Shown here one piece after another: positions 1 through 11,295 of a DNA stretch of 42,783 nt (position 1 is the first letter of the stretch; each line of letters opens with the position of its first letter). Made by a program: the position numbers and the translations under genes. Below the pieces are notes generated by a model that was not told the origin of the DNA, did not search any database, and saw nothing but the letters and a program-made list of their open reading frames with translations. The stretch is from Dipetalonema caudispina (taxonomy: Eukaryota; Nematoda; Chromadorea; Rhabditida; Onchocercidae), in assembly GCA_013365325.1 (NCBI GenBank), contig JABVXV010000440.1, positions 1 to 42,783 of the forward strand, in the 5' to 3' direction.

Positions 1-543
1 TAAAATTTAAATTCAAGCGTTCCGAAACACTTAAAGTCACACCGATAAACACCGATTTATCTACCAACAACGCTGAAAAACATGAAATGATCATTGTGAA
101 TGTAGCACCATGAATTATGAATTGATCATTAGCGAACGAATAATGTCGTGAAAGTTTTGATTTGTGGTAGAAGGAATCTGTCTTTTGTTGTAGACAGTAT
201 AGTCCTTTTGATTGGGTAACACGACAAAATATTTGAATATAGAATTTATTGAATAACACAGCAATTAATACCAGCGAATGTTATAATAATTTTAATGCGT
301 AATAGGTTAAAGTCACTGAGCTGACTTTTGGTCGGAAGTTTTCAGTAACAGGAATAAAGTTGGAGAGGTGGAAGTGAGTGGATGAATGAGCGAATAAATC
401 AATGCGTGAATGAACCAAATGAAGCAATGAGTTAACTGAGACAATGAGTCAATGAGTCAAAAGAGTCCCGTAAAGCCGTGACCCTTATATATATGTGCGG
501 ATATTGGGAGTGGCTTACAGGAAGCATTATTGTAACCCTGTTG

Positions 544-700
544 TAAGTATATGAAACAAAGGACAATGTTTTACAATCCTAGCTTAAGCATATGAAACAA
601 AGGACAATGTCACAATCTTATTTTAAGGATATGAACAAAGGATAGTACGTTGCTGTCGGATCTGATTTAAGCATATCTTAACCACAGACAACAAAGACGC
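544..700. repeat. Imperfect tandem repeat, unit about 41 bp
   Basis: The word TAAGNATAT recurs at 544, 585, 624 and 668, giving periods of 41, 39 and 44. In the first three copies it is followed by GAA(A)CAAAGGA. The first two copies are nearly identical over about 25 bp; the third and fourth decay. Confidence 0.7.
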
Positions 701-834
701 ATTGTTAATATCTCATCTTAGACAAGGATGAGTATAAGTTAAGTGGTTTATGTTAACAATTTATAAGAAGAATTGTTTCATTACGAAATGATATATCAAT
801 TACTTTAATTATAAGAAATGTTTTATCACTTTCT

Positions 835-860
835 TCGCGAAATTCATTTAGATTTCGCGA
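835..860. repeat. Short perfect inverted repeat (hairpin)
   Basis: The arms TCGCGAAAT (835-843) and ATTTCGCGA (852-860) are perfect reverse complements around an 8-nt loop. The arms carry CpG-containing sequence that is rare in this AT-rich window. The role is unknown. Confidence 0.65.
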
Positions 861-1074
861 CAAATCACGGAAAATGGAAATTTGAGGTGGAAATAAGAAG
901 TGAACTGGAAAAATGAGAGATTTGTAAGACTATTCCGGAACGGAACATCTTCTATTAAATCTAATTTAATGTTGTTTTTTTGCTATATTTTCATTTAACT
1001 TTATTATTAATCGCACTTGTAAATGAATGCCAATTGTATGACAGCTCTTTGTACTATTTCCTTTTCATTAATAT

Positions 1075-1266
1075 TTGATGTGATTAAGAAAACATTGCTG
1101 AAGATTAAACGTAATTATTTAATTATTATATAATTAGTTAGCAGTCTTTTCATGGTAGTAGCTGACGTGAATAAGGGAACATTGCTAAAGATTAACGTAG
1201 TATACGTAAGGAGTACCGTGATTATTTAATTCTTATTAAATTAGCAGTTTTTTACGGTATTAGTTC
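1075..1266. repeat. Diverged tandem duplication, unit about 90-100 bp
   Basis: Copy 1 (1075-1161) and copy 2 (1161-1266) share, in the same order, a GTGA-TAAG word, ACATTGCT-AAGATTAA, TTATTTAATT and a TTAGCAGT word followed by GGTA. Copy 2 carries an extra segment of about 20 bp (roughly 1199-1219). This looks like an old local duplication. Confidence 0.55.
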
Positions 1267-1462
1267 AAAATTCGACACGAAGCTTTTTTAACAAATTATG
1301 CTAAATCATCTGAAAGATACTAATTCTATTAGTAACAGATTTTAGCTACGATTTAGTGTTATTATAAATTCCACTTGTTTTTTGATATCATTATATATTA
1401 CCTGCGTGGTTTGACTTAAATCGATTAATTTGCATTTACGATTTGAAAAGAATAGGCATGGT

Positions 1463-1927
1463 TCAGAGTACAATCAAATTTACTCTCCCAGTCTGAGTGT
1501 TTGAAAAGTTATAAATATTATTTCTAATTACAGTTGCACTATTTAACAATTTGATGCCCTTTTGTCTGAATAAAGACGTTAAAACTATTAAGATCGATCC
1601 TACGCTTATGGTATGGAATTGTGACCAATCATAAAATCTGGGTGTTAACCTAAAATGATTTGCACGTGCGACTGCGATTAATAAAAGACGCGTTAAGCAT
1701 CGCAAAATCAACCTTGTGGACATCGAAAAGGATATGTAAGGCTTTTTTGTTGTAAATAGAAATGTTTTAAATAGAAATTTTACGGATCTCAGTTTAAGTG
1801 CAAAAAGTGAAAACAAAATATTGAAAAAATGAAACTTTTTTGAACTGCCAAATTTCATCTTCAAATTTTCCAGATCTTTTGATAAAAAACCGGCCTTAAT
1901 TGTTTTGTAATGCGATAACTTATGCAC
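1463..1927 (-). CDS. Unrecognised 154-codon open reading frame
   Basis: This uninterrupted ATG-to-stop frame on the minus strand is the longest in the window. At this base composition a frame that long is unlikely by chance, though not impossible. The predicted product is basic and rich in F, L, K and R, with no signal peptide I would trust and no motif I recognise. It has no splice signals at its ends, unlike every other gene here. It could be a single-exon gene, a decayed insertion or a chance frame. No function is offered. Confidence 0.2.
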   Translation of the reverse strand: MHKLSHYKTIKAGFLSKDLENLKMKFGSSKKFHFFNILFSLFALKLRSVKFLFKTFLFTTKKPYISFSMSTRLILRCLTRLLLIAVARANHFRLTPRFYDWSQFHTISVGSILIVLTSLFRQKGIKLLNSATVIRNNIYNFSNTQTGRVNLIVL

Positions 1928-2067
1928 TGTGCACTTATTTCCAGTACTTTTAAAATCAGCATTTTTGTTATCTTATCAGATTAGTCATTTTAGTTTTTCA
2001 ATCGACAGAACTTTAAATTTATTTTCTTGTCGCAGTTTTATTTTAATCGAATCTATTGATTTATCAG

Positions 2068-3326
2068 TTATTTCAAGAAGATTATGAAACGGATATACAA
2101 ACTCCCAGAGGTACCATACCGCTGATAATAGTATGCAGCAATACGTCGAGAGAGTATTTTTTGGATAAGGTGTGTTTGCATATTTTAATTTTATCATTTA
2201 TTTATGAAATAATCAAATCAATACACCGATATATGTGTAACCGAAATAAAGCTTTCGAAATTTTGAAGATTTGGTGATTAAACGCTCAATTATTCTGCAT
2301 TATAAGTTTACTACAGTATGAGAAATTGAAATGACTTCAGAGAACTATGTCTGAGACTTCACTTTTACTATTCACTTCTTGACATTTCAATCAAAATACA
2401 ACAGTTGTAAATCCGATTCAAGCAGAAATTTAAAATTTTTCTACTCCAGGAAACAAATCCGAATATTGAAAATGGAAAGGAAAATAAATCATTGCTACAA
2501 GCACTAAAATCAAGAAACTATATTTGATTAAATTATTAATTGAATATGGTACCGATCAAATAGATTTATCTCCAAGAAGTGGAATAATTATTGCAGGAAA
2601 TAACAAAAAATATGAATTTGGTATGACACTTGCAGTACTTTGCAACTGTTACCAATTTCCTGCCCACCCATGTGTACAATGTTATTTACAAAATTTTTGA
2701 AATTGTAGAATAATATTTCATAAACTGATAGCAGGAAAGAATTGCTTTCGTAAAAATATACTATAGTTAAGCTTAATTCGATATGATAAAACGACACTGA
2801 TAAAGAGGGTATAAAAAATGGTGGAAAATTAATTCAATTAATTTTTTTCTTAGACAATACTGCAAAAATTTGTTACGTAAAGTTCCAATATTTTTGATGT
2901 TAGTGTAAATGGTTGTAATGATTACCGTGAGGATAAATTTTTATGATGATGTCGGATGATTTTTGCAAAAGCCGAAAGTATGGATATCTTCATAATGTTT
3001 TTTGGTTAATTACTTAATTATATCTCATAATTCTTTACAACAGGTAAGGAGGAAATGAATGATTACTATGATCGAAAATTATTTGTATTTTTGATTTCTA
3101 CTTTTGCTCCGTAATTTAGCATGTAAATTTACACCAATAAATTGAATTATTGACATTTTTTTAGTAATAAATTGACAAAGAAAAGAAAATTCAATTGATC
3201 AATATTAATTTTAATTTCTCTTTAGTAACTGGATTGGCCAATATACGAGCAGTGATTGAAACAGCATACATTATGACTTCTGCTATTACTGGATATTCGA
3301 AAGCAAGCATATTTTTACAAATTAAT
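2068..3326 (+). pseudogene. Ankyrin-repeat-like gene fragment with an apparent frameshift
   Basis: Three plus-strand exons join in consistent phase: 2068-2169 (34 codons, acceptor TTTATCAG, donor GTGTGT), 2450-2620 (acceptor CTACTCCAG, donor GTATGA, phase 1) and 3226-3326 (acceptor CTCTTTAG, ends in TAA). The first two exons read as ankyrin-type helices: RGTIPLIIVCSN, then SLLQALKSRNYI, then LIKLLIEYGTD. The last exon is an alanine- and isoleucine-rich segment (RAVIETAYIMTSAITG) that I do not recognise. Between RNYI and LIKLL the frame meets TGA (2525-2527). One extra T in the T-run at 2523-2525 would restore it, so this is a mutation or an assembly error. The 5' end is missing. The ankyrin call rests on the residue pattern only. 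An alternative splice of exon 2 to an acceptor at about 3052 also stays open and would give a different C-terminus. Confidence 0.4.
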
Positions 3327-4722
3327 TTCTTAAGTATTTTTCATACATATTGTCTTCTTTAATTTCATGTTTTCTAATTTCATTTATACTTTTTTATTCA
3401 AATTTTTATATCTCCATTTCATATAAAAGAGGTTAAATGTGATCGTTACGACGATAAAATGCGTCCAAATTAAACTGTTATACCCTAACACAACGAGAAG
3501 CAGGATAGCATAATTCGATAACAGAACGGTAAAAATTTTGAATTATAAAAAGTTTTCAGCAAAGATAATTCAATTTAGTTGTACTGTTAACTAAAATATA
3601 TTAATATAGAATGTGCGAAAAAATTATGTTTTGGGAAAACAGTTTAAAAATATGAAGTTTGATTCATGGAATTCCAAAGTTTTTTTATTTTAAAATGAAA
3701 CACTGTGTAAAATCAATGACATACTGGAAATTTACTTTGTTTCACATAATATTCACTAAAGTTTTCATTATGAATTGCCTAATATTATTAATATTTGCTT
3801 ATAAATATTGCCTATTTGCCTGTAATTCTTATTTCCTTGCGAATCAATGATTTATTTAAAACATTACTTTCTGCGTAAATGGAGGATTTTCTTGCCAAAT
3901 TATATCATGATTCAGTCGAAATTATCTGTAACAACGGAATTGCCATTATTTTTTAATTGACAACTTTAATTAATATTATCTTACCATATAATCATTTCAT
4001 AACATTGTGAACAAATTTTCACTGAAATTTATTACTTACGATTATTTACAAGAAAAAAAGAAAAAAACAGTAGTACAAGAAAAAAATGATTGCTTAAATA
4101 CACATATACGCTGGCTAAGGTTGAAAATTTGACTTAATGGTTGATTAATTAGTGAGACAATAAAATTCACATATCCGTCCGATCTGTTTAAGTCAGCAAA
4201 TGAAACTTTGAAAAATCAAAAGGATAATTTATTTTCTCACAAATCATTTCTATAACAAACTTATTTTATTCCTTTTCAAAAAGCGGCAGTTAACGGATGT
4301 TTCTTTGCATTCATTTTTTTTTTCGTTTTTGGTTGAATCATTTTGCTTGCTTAAATTTTTTTACATGTAATTGATTACTAATTTATAGCTTAGTTTTTAC
4401 GATTCAATTGGTACATATTATTATCATCACATTTGTTTCTTCATTACAGTTTCATTTCTTGCAGATTCCACACGAATTATTTATTAGTAATACATACTCG
4501 TAAATCAAATAAATAATAACTGAATCGAGAAATTAGCAAAGTATATATTGCTTTCATTAATTACTATTTTTCTAGAGGAAAAGCAATAGTAATTCATTAT
4601 TTGTGCATTACTGCTCTCAATCATTCTTTTAGTAAAAGATAGCTCGAAAATATGGAAAGGAAAAGAAATAAAAAGATAAAAGAAAATAAAGGGAAAATAA
4701 TCACTGTATTTGGATTAAATTC

Positions 4723-4756
4723 TTACTCAAAAAAAAAAAAAAGTTTTTTTGAGTAA
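4723..4756. repeat. Perfect 13-bp inverted repeat
   Basis: Left arm 4723-4735 (TTACTC followed by seven A) and right arm 4744-4756 (seven T followed by GAGTAA) pair perfectly around an 8-nt A-rich loop. It lies between the ankyrin-like locus and the F-box gene, whose 3' ends point towards each other. It could form a hairpin in RNA from either strand. Confidence 0.65.
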
Positions 4757-5055
4757 TAATTATCACAATGGCACAAAGTAAACAATAATAAATAGTTTGA
4801 TTTAAAAATATCATCAAAGCTGAAAACATAATTTTAATTATTATGTGAATACTATACATAATAGGAAATTTTGAATGTATTTGTTATCAAAATTTTAATG
4901 TAAAATTTTTGAAATCCTTCGAAAAAATTCACATCCTCTTAGATTAAAATTTCTAAAATATTTCTGAAAAAATAAACTGTTGCATGCATATCAATGGTTT
5001 GAAAAAAGCTAAAAATTTTTACACATCAAAGAAATTGCAATTTATAAAAAAAAGT

Positions 5056-5061
5056 TTTATT
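5056..5061 (-). terminator. Likely polyadenylation signal of the F-box gene
   Basis: TTTATT on the plus strand is AATAAA on the minus strand, about 150 nt after the stop codon of the F-box gene at 5210. It is the nearest canonical hexamer I noticed downstream. Confidence 0.4.
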
Positions 5062-5209
5062 TGTATCAACAAAATTTGCTGCAATTCAAATTTTTTTTTG
5101 AGAAAAATTCAGAAATTTGTATAAGGCGATAATAGATTCATTAAAAATGATAAAAGATAAGAGAAAAGAGGGAAAAATATAAGGAATAAAAAAAAAAAAA
5201 AAACGATAA

Positions 5210-7512
5210 TTATGAATATTGCTGACAATATCGTTCACCCAAATTAGCAGCACCGATCCATTTTTTGAAATTTTGTAAATGTTTGGATGTTCGTTTCCTG
5301 GAAAATCGTTCCTCTGACGTAAAATAACCACGTAATTGTGATTCAGCAGTAGAAATGAAATGTACACGAAATAGTTCAATTTTATCAAGCGAAAAGAGTG
5401 TTTGAGCATCAACCGAATAATCCATCAAACGTGTTAATGCGGAGTAGTCACGTTCCCCAATTTGAACAGTAAACTGAAATTTTTGCAAAATAAATTTGCC
5501 AAATAAAATTACTTCTTTTGGAGAATTTATTAATTAGTCCGATGTTTAGTTGGAATTATTCCAAATGTTGGAAAATTAATTCATGCGATATTTTGTATTT
5601 TCAAGAAAAAAAATGAAGGGATTTTAAGAATTATTCCAATTCGAAATATTTAGAAAATAAAACTTTAAAATTTCAGAAATACAGAGGAATATATACATGT
5701 AATATTTAAATTCCAGTAATTTATACCCAGTTTCATCTCTGAAGAAAATAAAAACAAACAAAAAAGTTGAAACAAAAATTAATTTGTCTATTAACCTATT
5801 TACAAATCATGCTAATGGCCAAATTACGCGAAAAGTATCGTAATTTATAAAATAATAACATTATTGAAGTAAAGCAAGAAAGAAGGAAGATGGTTATAAA
5901 TAAATGAATTAATTACTGAATTAATTAATAAATAATAACCTCAGTAACATTTGGGAAGAATGTCCTTGGATAAGCAGATGGTACACATTGGATATGTACA
6001 GAATCTTCAGCAACTTGTCCATCTAATGTTTTCAGATAGCATTGAAAAGAATGCCATCGATTGAAATCCATACTTGATAAGCCAGCAGTGATCAATTCAA
6101 CAATTCCCATATCAAGCTGATAATAATAATCATAATAATAGTGACAGGAGTGATAATAATAATAATAGTGATATTAAATACTTATTTAAAATAATAATCA
6201 CTCCTTTTATTTCTTGCATTTTTTATCTTTGATAAAGTATCACAAAATGATCGTTGGGAATACTCGGTAAACAAATTAATAAGTGAATAAATTAAGCAAA
6301 TGGGTTAATGAATAAATAAATAATTGATTGATTAACTATTAATTAAAAGAGACAAATTTTTAATTGGTTCAATAATTGCATATTAATTGCAAAATTTAAG
6401 CAATCCATGCTCTTTTCTTTATAAAATAACAAAATTAATTCTATATATTTACCGAAACATTTCGAATTGATGGTGCTAATAGTTGTATTGCTTGAAATAA
6501 TTTGCTGATATCTTTAGGTGTCCATCTTTCGTGAACAATAAACATAGCGCTATGAATATCCAAGCCTAGTAATATTTGCGCACTACGGTGACGATAAAAA
6601 TTACCTAAATAAGGCATCATTTTGATATTTAATTATTTAATTAACTAGTCAAGAAGGTTAGTTTGAGAAAAGAAAGATAATATGACTGATTTCTTCATAG
6701 ATTATGCATAATTTCAAAAATTGCAGTCAGTGACTACAATATAATAAAGACTATAATTAAGGAAATTCATGACTTTAAAGTAAAATCAAAACTCTAAATA
6801 GGCTTAAATTCCTTCTCTACTCTATAAGCATTATAATTATCGATACAATATACATATAACAAATGGAGAACTGGCATATTTTTATCATTTCAAAAATTCT
6901 TCGTTTTAATTCAGTTGATAATTGTGGTGAAATTCAGTGAAATCGAAAAATTGCTTTCTTTTCAAATACAACTAACCGTCAGTATTACTTTCTTGGCCTA
7001 ACATTGAAGCAATATTTCTTCGATCAGCATATAAATAAAGAATATTATTGAAACGGCTATCAATTAGACGTTTAAAATTTTTATTTACACGGCGCCATGA
7101 ATACAAATCAAATGGTGAACATTCATGAAATATAGCATTCCTAAAAATTTGTTTTTGTTCCAAACAAATTAAATAAAATTTTGATAACAAAAGCAAAATA
7201 GAATTGACGAAATTAAAATTTCATGTCTTTAAATTAGATATAATGACAGTAATGCTAAAATTGTTTTACAGAAAGAGAAAAAGAGATTTGTTAATTTAAC
7301 TAATCAATAATTTGTATTTTACAACACAAGCGGGATATTAAATGATAAAAAAAAATTAAGAAATACCATATTTCATCCGTAAATTGACAGCAATTTTCTG
7401 GAGAAATAGATGTTGATTTTTTCTTTTTCAATGATAAAATTAATGTTTCACCACCAATTCGTCGTTGTAATCGATGTACATTATTTTCGAAGAATTCTTT
7501 CAAAGATGGCAT
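5210..7512 (-). CDS. F-box domain protein, five exons, 300 residues
   Basis: Minus-strand exons are 7512-7367, 7140-6977, 6604-6453, 6116-5940 and 5473-5210. All phases join cleanly to one 300-residue frame ending in TGA. An F-box fits residues about 44-77: FTDEIW across the first junction, then NAIFHECSPFDLYSWRRVNK and FKRLID. P58, D60-L61, R65, V67-N68, F71 and L74 sit where the family has its conserved positions. Residues 90-300 have no family I can name; they alternate hydrophobic and charged segments as F-box-associated substrate domains often do, with no LRR, WD or Kelch pattern. By family, the protein would bind Skp1 through the F-box and recruit a substrate to an SCF ubiquitin ligase. 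A TTTACAG acceptor abuts the ATG at 7512-7510, so the start is either trans-spliced or preceded by a non-coding exon. The exon model is strong; the molecular role is inferred. Confidence 0.82.
6117..6175. repeat. TAA/TAATAG simple repeat in an F-box intron
   Basis: A low-complexity run of AATAATAAT, interrupted by GTGACAGG and GTG, lies in the intron between F-box exons 3 and 4, next to the exon-4 acceptor. Confidence 0.6.
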
Positions 7513-7519
7513 CTGTAAA
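7513..7519 (-). promoter_or_regulatory. 3' splice site directly before the F-box start codon
   Basis: On the minus strand the sequence reads TTTACAG immediately followed by ATG, with no 5'UTR between. This is a typical spliced-leader acceptor arrangement in nematodes. A cis-spliced upstream exon cannot be excluded from sequence alone. Confidence 0.5.
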
Positions 7520-8734
7520 TTAAATAAAACAAAGTAGAAACTTTTTGAATTCGCAATTTGCTACTACGTAATTTTATTTAAAATAAGCAAATTCATCAGA
7601 GAAATCATTTTTGAAGAAAAATATAGAAAACAAAAGTGAGAAAGAGAGGAAAGTGAAGCAGTTGTTCAAACTTTATCTAAAAAAAAAGACGGAAAAAAAT
7701 TTTTATCTCTCAATCAATCCTATTAAAGAATAATTCATAACATATAAGAAAAACAAACAAACTATAAAGTACTTTCTGATGAGAAAAAAAACAGATAATT
7801 AATTTACTGTTTTGAAATATGTATCTCCAAATATTATTGAGTACTTCACTTCATTGTAATGATTAATACTTCCATTATTATATTTAATTAAAAATTACTA
7901 TCAGTTGTAAATAGAATAAAAGTCTAATTTGTCCAATCAAAATTGTTTGCTTAGTTGCAGCTGATAAGTTACATCTCTCGTTTAATAGAGTCAAAATGAA
8001 ATAATTCAAATTTGTAAAGAAAATAAAATGTGAAAAAAAGAAATAGCATTAAGATTTAAAGAAATTGACTGCTTATTACAACTTAATTACGATTAATATG
8101 CCACACATCTCCCAATTAATCAAATGTAAATTAAATAACTTCTAATGTATGAAAAAAGTAAAAGGAAAAAGAATTAGTATTAAAAATAAAAAAATTAAAT
8201 GCTTAACATAATTTAGTTACAATGAATACGTCAATGCATTTTCTAATCAATAAAGTACGAAAATTAAAAAATTTCAGCTTCAAATGTTCTAGCCAATTAG
8301 TAAAAGTGAAATGAAAAGGAAAAAAAAAAATTAAACTTCAAAATAACAGATGCTTTACTGACGATAATGAATTGCTTAACTTATTAGAAATGTGTGGATA
8401 AAAGGTTAAAGAAAGACTAAGAAATAGTAGCAAAAAAGAAAGTGAAAAAATAAAAAAAAAAAAGGTTAAAACAGGAAGAGGAAGTAAGATGTTATTTTTA
8501 GTGATAACAAAAAGATGATGATAATAATAATACGTCATATATCCCTTCTTCAACTATCAACTGTTCAAGCAAATTGTTTATTAACAAAATGTTTAAATTC
8601 TTTTTTTCCATCTCTTACCATTAAAAAATGAATCAGTATTTATGATATTTTAACAATTAATGATATCAATGCAACTATAGTAATAATTATTGCTATAGCA
8701 TTTTTTCCCTTGTTTTGCTAAACAATTGCACTAA

Positions 8735-8905
8735 TAATTATTGCAACCGTTATTGCTATTATTGTAGCAGTAGTTGAACAATATTAGTATTAATAGTAGT
8801 GTTAGTAGTAGTAGTAGTTGTTGTTGTTGCAGAATAATTGTATTAGTAACAGTTAGTAGTTGCTATTGTAATAGTAATGGTTATTGTAATGGTAACAGTT
8901 ACTAT
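8735..8905. repeat. Trinucleotide-like low-complexity repeat (TAG/TTG/TAA)
   Basis: The run is made of TAGTAGTAG, TTGTTGTTG and AATGGTTATTG words with many interruptions. It has no coding interpretation I would support. Confidence 0.65.
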
Positions 8906-10437
8906 AAATCAAGATGTCATCAATCAAATGTATATTATTGCGAATAAAAATTAGATCAATAGATGTGGTAAAATGAATTTTAAATTGTAAATTTTAAATT
9001 TCTTTGTTCTACATAGATAAACAATTTTTTCTTACTCTTAACCATCCTTCGTTTTCACTTTTTCCACGAGCAAAATTTAGAAATATCAATCAATAAAAGA
9101 TCTGACATTGTATCGGACAGAAATGATTGATCAAAATAGTATAGTTTAAATTAAAATTAAGTACCATTTCAAAAATTGATGTCTTGAAAATATACAGTAG
9201 CATCAGCAGCAATAGCAGCAGCAAATGATTTAACTTCATGCAGAAACAAAATTTGCCTGCGAATATTAAGTAGTTGGAAGTATTAAAGATTATTTACAAC
9301 AACTTAGAAAATGGGAAAATGTGCGAAATCCACCCATTTTTTCCACCTACTTAATTAATCACTAATTATCTAACTGATTATAGCTTATTTGTGTCAATTA
9401 ACCTATTATTCACATATTTGCATGCGCCACTTAATTAAATGCTCCGTTCATTTGAATTAATATTGTGCATTACTTGTTTATTTCCACCTACACATTTTAC
9501 CTATTATTTCATCCTTTACTTATTCTATCGACTTTTTCGCCCATCTTTTACAAGTATTATATTTATTTAATACGCTCTTTTGCTCATTTTTTTTATTTGC
9601 TTATTTCCTTATTTACCTACCTTATTAACATTGACTGACTTATTCATTAATCTGCATTTAGTAATGAATATCATAAGGATATAACAGATCTCATAATTTA
9701 TCATTTCACTGATGATTCGTCGTTGAGAATTAAATGATTATTAAAAATTAAAACAAGCTTGCAAAAATTTTCCACATGAATATAAGTAGTACACTTTTAT
9801 CGTTACATATTTATAGAAGCAATTTTTGTTTGGCAAATTTTTGGAAAACAAAATTGCATGTTCCCATTCCCTCATTTTCTTATAAATTTAATTAATTTTA
9901 TCTAGCTGTTCACGTGATATTCAATTCAATGAAACATACAAGATAAACAAAAGAAAACGAAAACAAATGGAGTTATTTCGACGAGTTATTTTAATTTTAA
10001 GAAAAACATCAAAAAAAAAAATGAACTAATTGGGATAAATTTAGTAAGTACTATTTCAGTTGAATAATAATTAAAAAAGTAAAAAATTCATATCAGTTTC
10101 ATCTAGCTTTACTTTTTTTTTTTCTGAAAAAATGAACGAGAAAGAAAAAAGAGAAAAAAAGATCGTCTATACATGACGCACTTTATTTTTCCTGGTTTTA
10201 AATAAATATAAAATAATGCTTTTTTGCGACTGCCTATTTCAAACAAAATAATCAAATTTCGAAATACTTTTTGTCAAAATTGAAAGAAATTTTTTCGTTT
10301 TTTTTTTACATCTAAAAATAATGAAATAAGAACACTAAAATATAGCGTATTGGTATTTATATATATATATTTTTTTTTCAATTTTGAGAAAAAAAGTATT
10401 TTGAAGTTTAATTATATATATATATAATTAGCATTAG

Positions 10438-10567
<130 letters not shown>

Positions 10568-10981
10568 ATGTGTTAGTAAATGAATATTTTGAGATTCAGT
10601 TCCCTACTCATGTAATTCTAATGCTAATATCATTTAACAGCAAGCTATTTAGAATAGGAAACAAAGCATTGCTATTAACTTTAGCCAAGCTTGTGGAAAG
10701 AAAAGACTGCATTAGGGCCAATATTTTTGGTTCTGGCCATGTTTTTGGAAATAATAGCAAGTGCAATCTAACTTCCTCGTTGAATTATTTTATTTCTTAC
10801 CCATATCTTCTCTTTCTCCCCAACTTCATTTCAAGGAAAATATAATTTAATAGTAATGTGTTGAATCCAGATAATTTGAAGAGAAAAAAGTTCCTAAAAC
10901 AATTCACGAATTGTAGTTAATGTAATTAATAATGTTTCAGATAATTTGTACATATTATATGACAATATTATACTATTAACA

Positions 10982-11040
10982 ACTATTATTGGTAGTATTG
11001 TTACAACAACAATAACAAAAACAACAATACTAATAATAGT
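10982..11040. repeat. Imperfect inverted repeat in an ACA/ATT-rich tract
   Basis: ACTATTATT-GGT-AGTATTGTT (10982-11002) is the reverse complement of AACAATACTAATAATAGT (11023-11040) apart from a 3-nt bulge. A CAA-rich loop lies between them. Confidence 0.5.
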
Positions 11041-11191
11041 AATAACAACAACCACTATTACAATTATCATCAAAACAAGTTGTAGAAATTTTATGTCAAA
11101 TTCGTAGCGACAGTGTAAAGTTTAAGGAACTATTTTTGATATGTACTAATAATTAGTGATTAGTGATAACGGCGGATGATCAATGATAGTT

Positions 11192-11295
11192 TAGGGAATA
11201 AATTTTTGCGATGATAAATAGAATAAATTGTTGCAATGGCAATCATAGTAAATTCTTGCGGTGACAATCAGAATAAATTCTTACAATGACGATTC
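11192..11295. repeat. Tandem repeat, unit about 25-27 bp, four copies
   Basis: GAATAAATT starts at 11194, 11221 and 11271, with a variant at about 11248. Each is followed by a TTGC-ATG-CAATC type tail. Copies differ at several positions. Confidence 0.6.

Larger units (their letters stand above)
1..2067. other. Gene-poor region upstream of the ankyrin-like locus
   Basis: No exon could be supported here on the plus strand. The stretch holds ATGAGTCAA-type short repeats (about 365-465), a 41-bp tandem repeat (544-700), a 9-bp hairpin (835-860) and a diverged 90-100 bp duplication (1075-1266). An unexplained minus-strand open frame lies at 1463-1927. The missing 5' exons of the ankyrin-like gene that begins at 2068 must lie here or further left, but I could not identify them. 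Confidence 0.5.
3327..5209. other. Spacer between the ankyrin-like locus and the 3' end of the F-box gene
   Basis: I see no coding exon on either strand. The region is AT-rich with homopolymer runs and includes a strong inverted repeat at 4723-4756. A 63-codon open frame at 3659-3850 has no splice context or recognisable product and was not annotated. Confidence 0.5.

Noticed and set aside
8338..8553. Minus-strand open frame rich in F, L and S
   Set aside because: It is produced by purine-rich simple sequence on the plus strand and has no recognisable domain.
10570..10845. 91-codon plus-strand open frame right after the TA microsatellite
   Set aside because: It has no upstream ATG in good context, no splice signals and no motif. 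Chance open frames of this size are expected in AT-rich DNA of this length.
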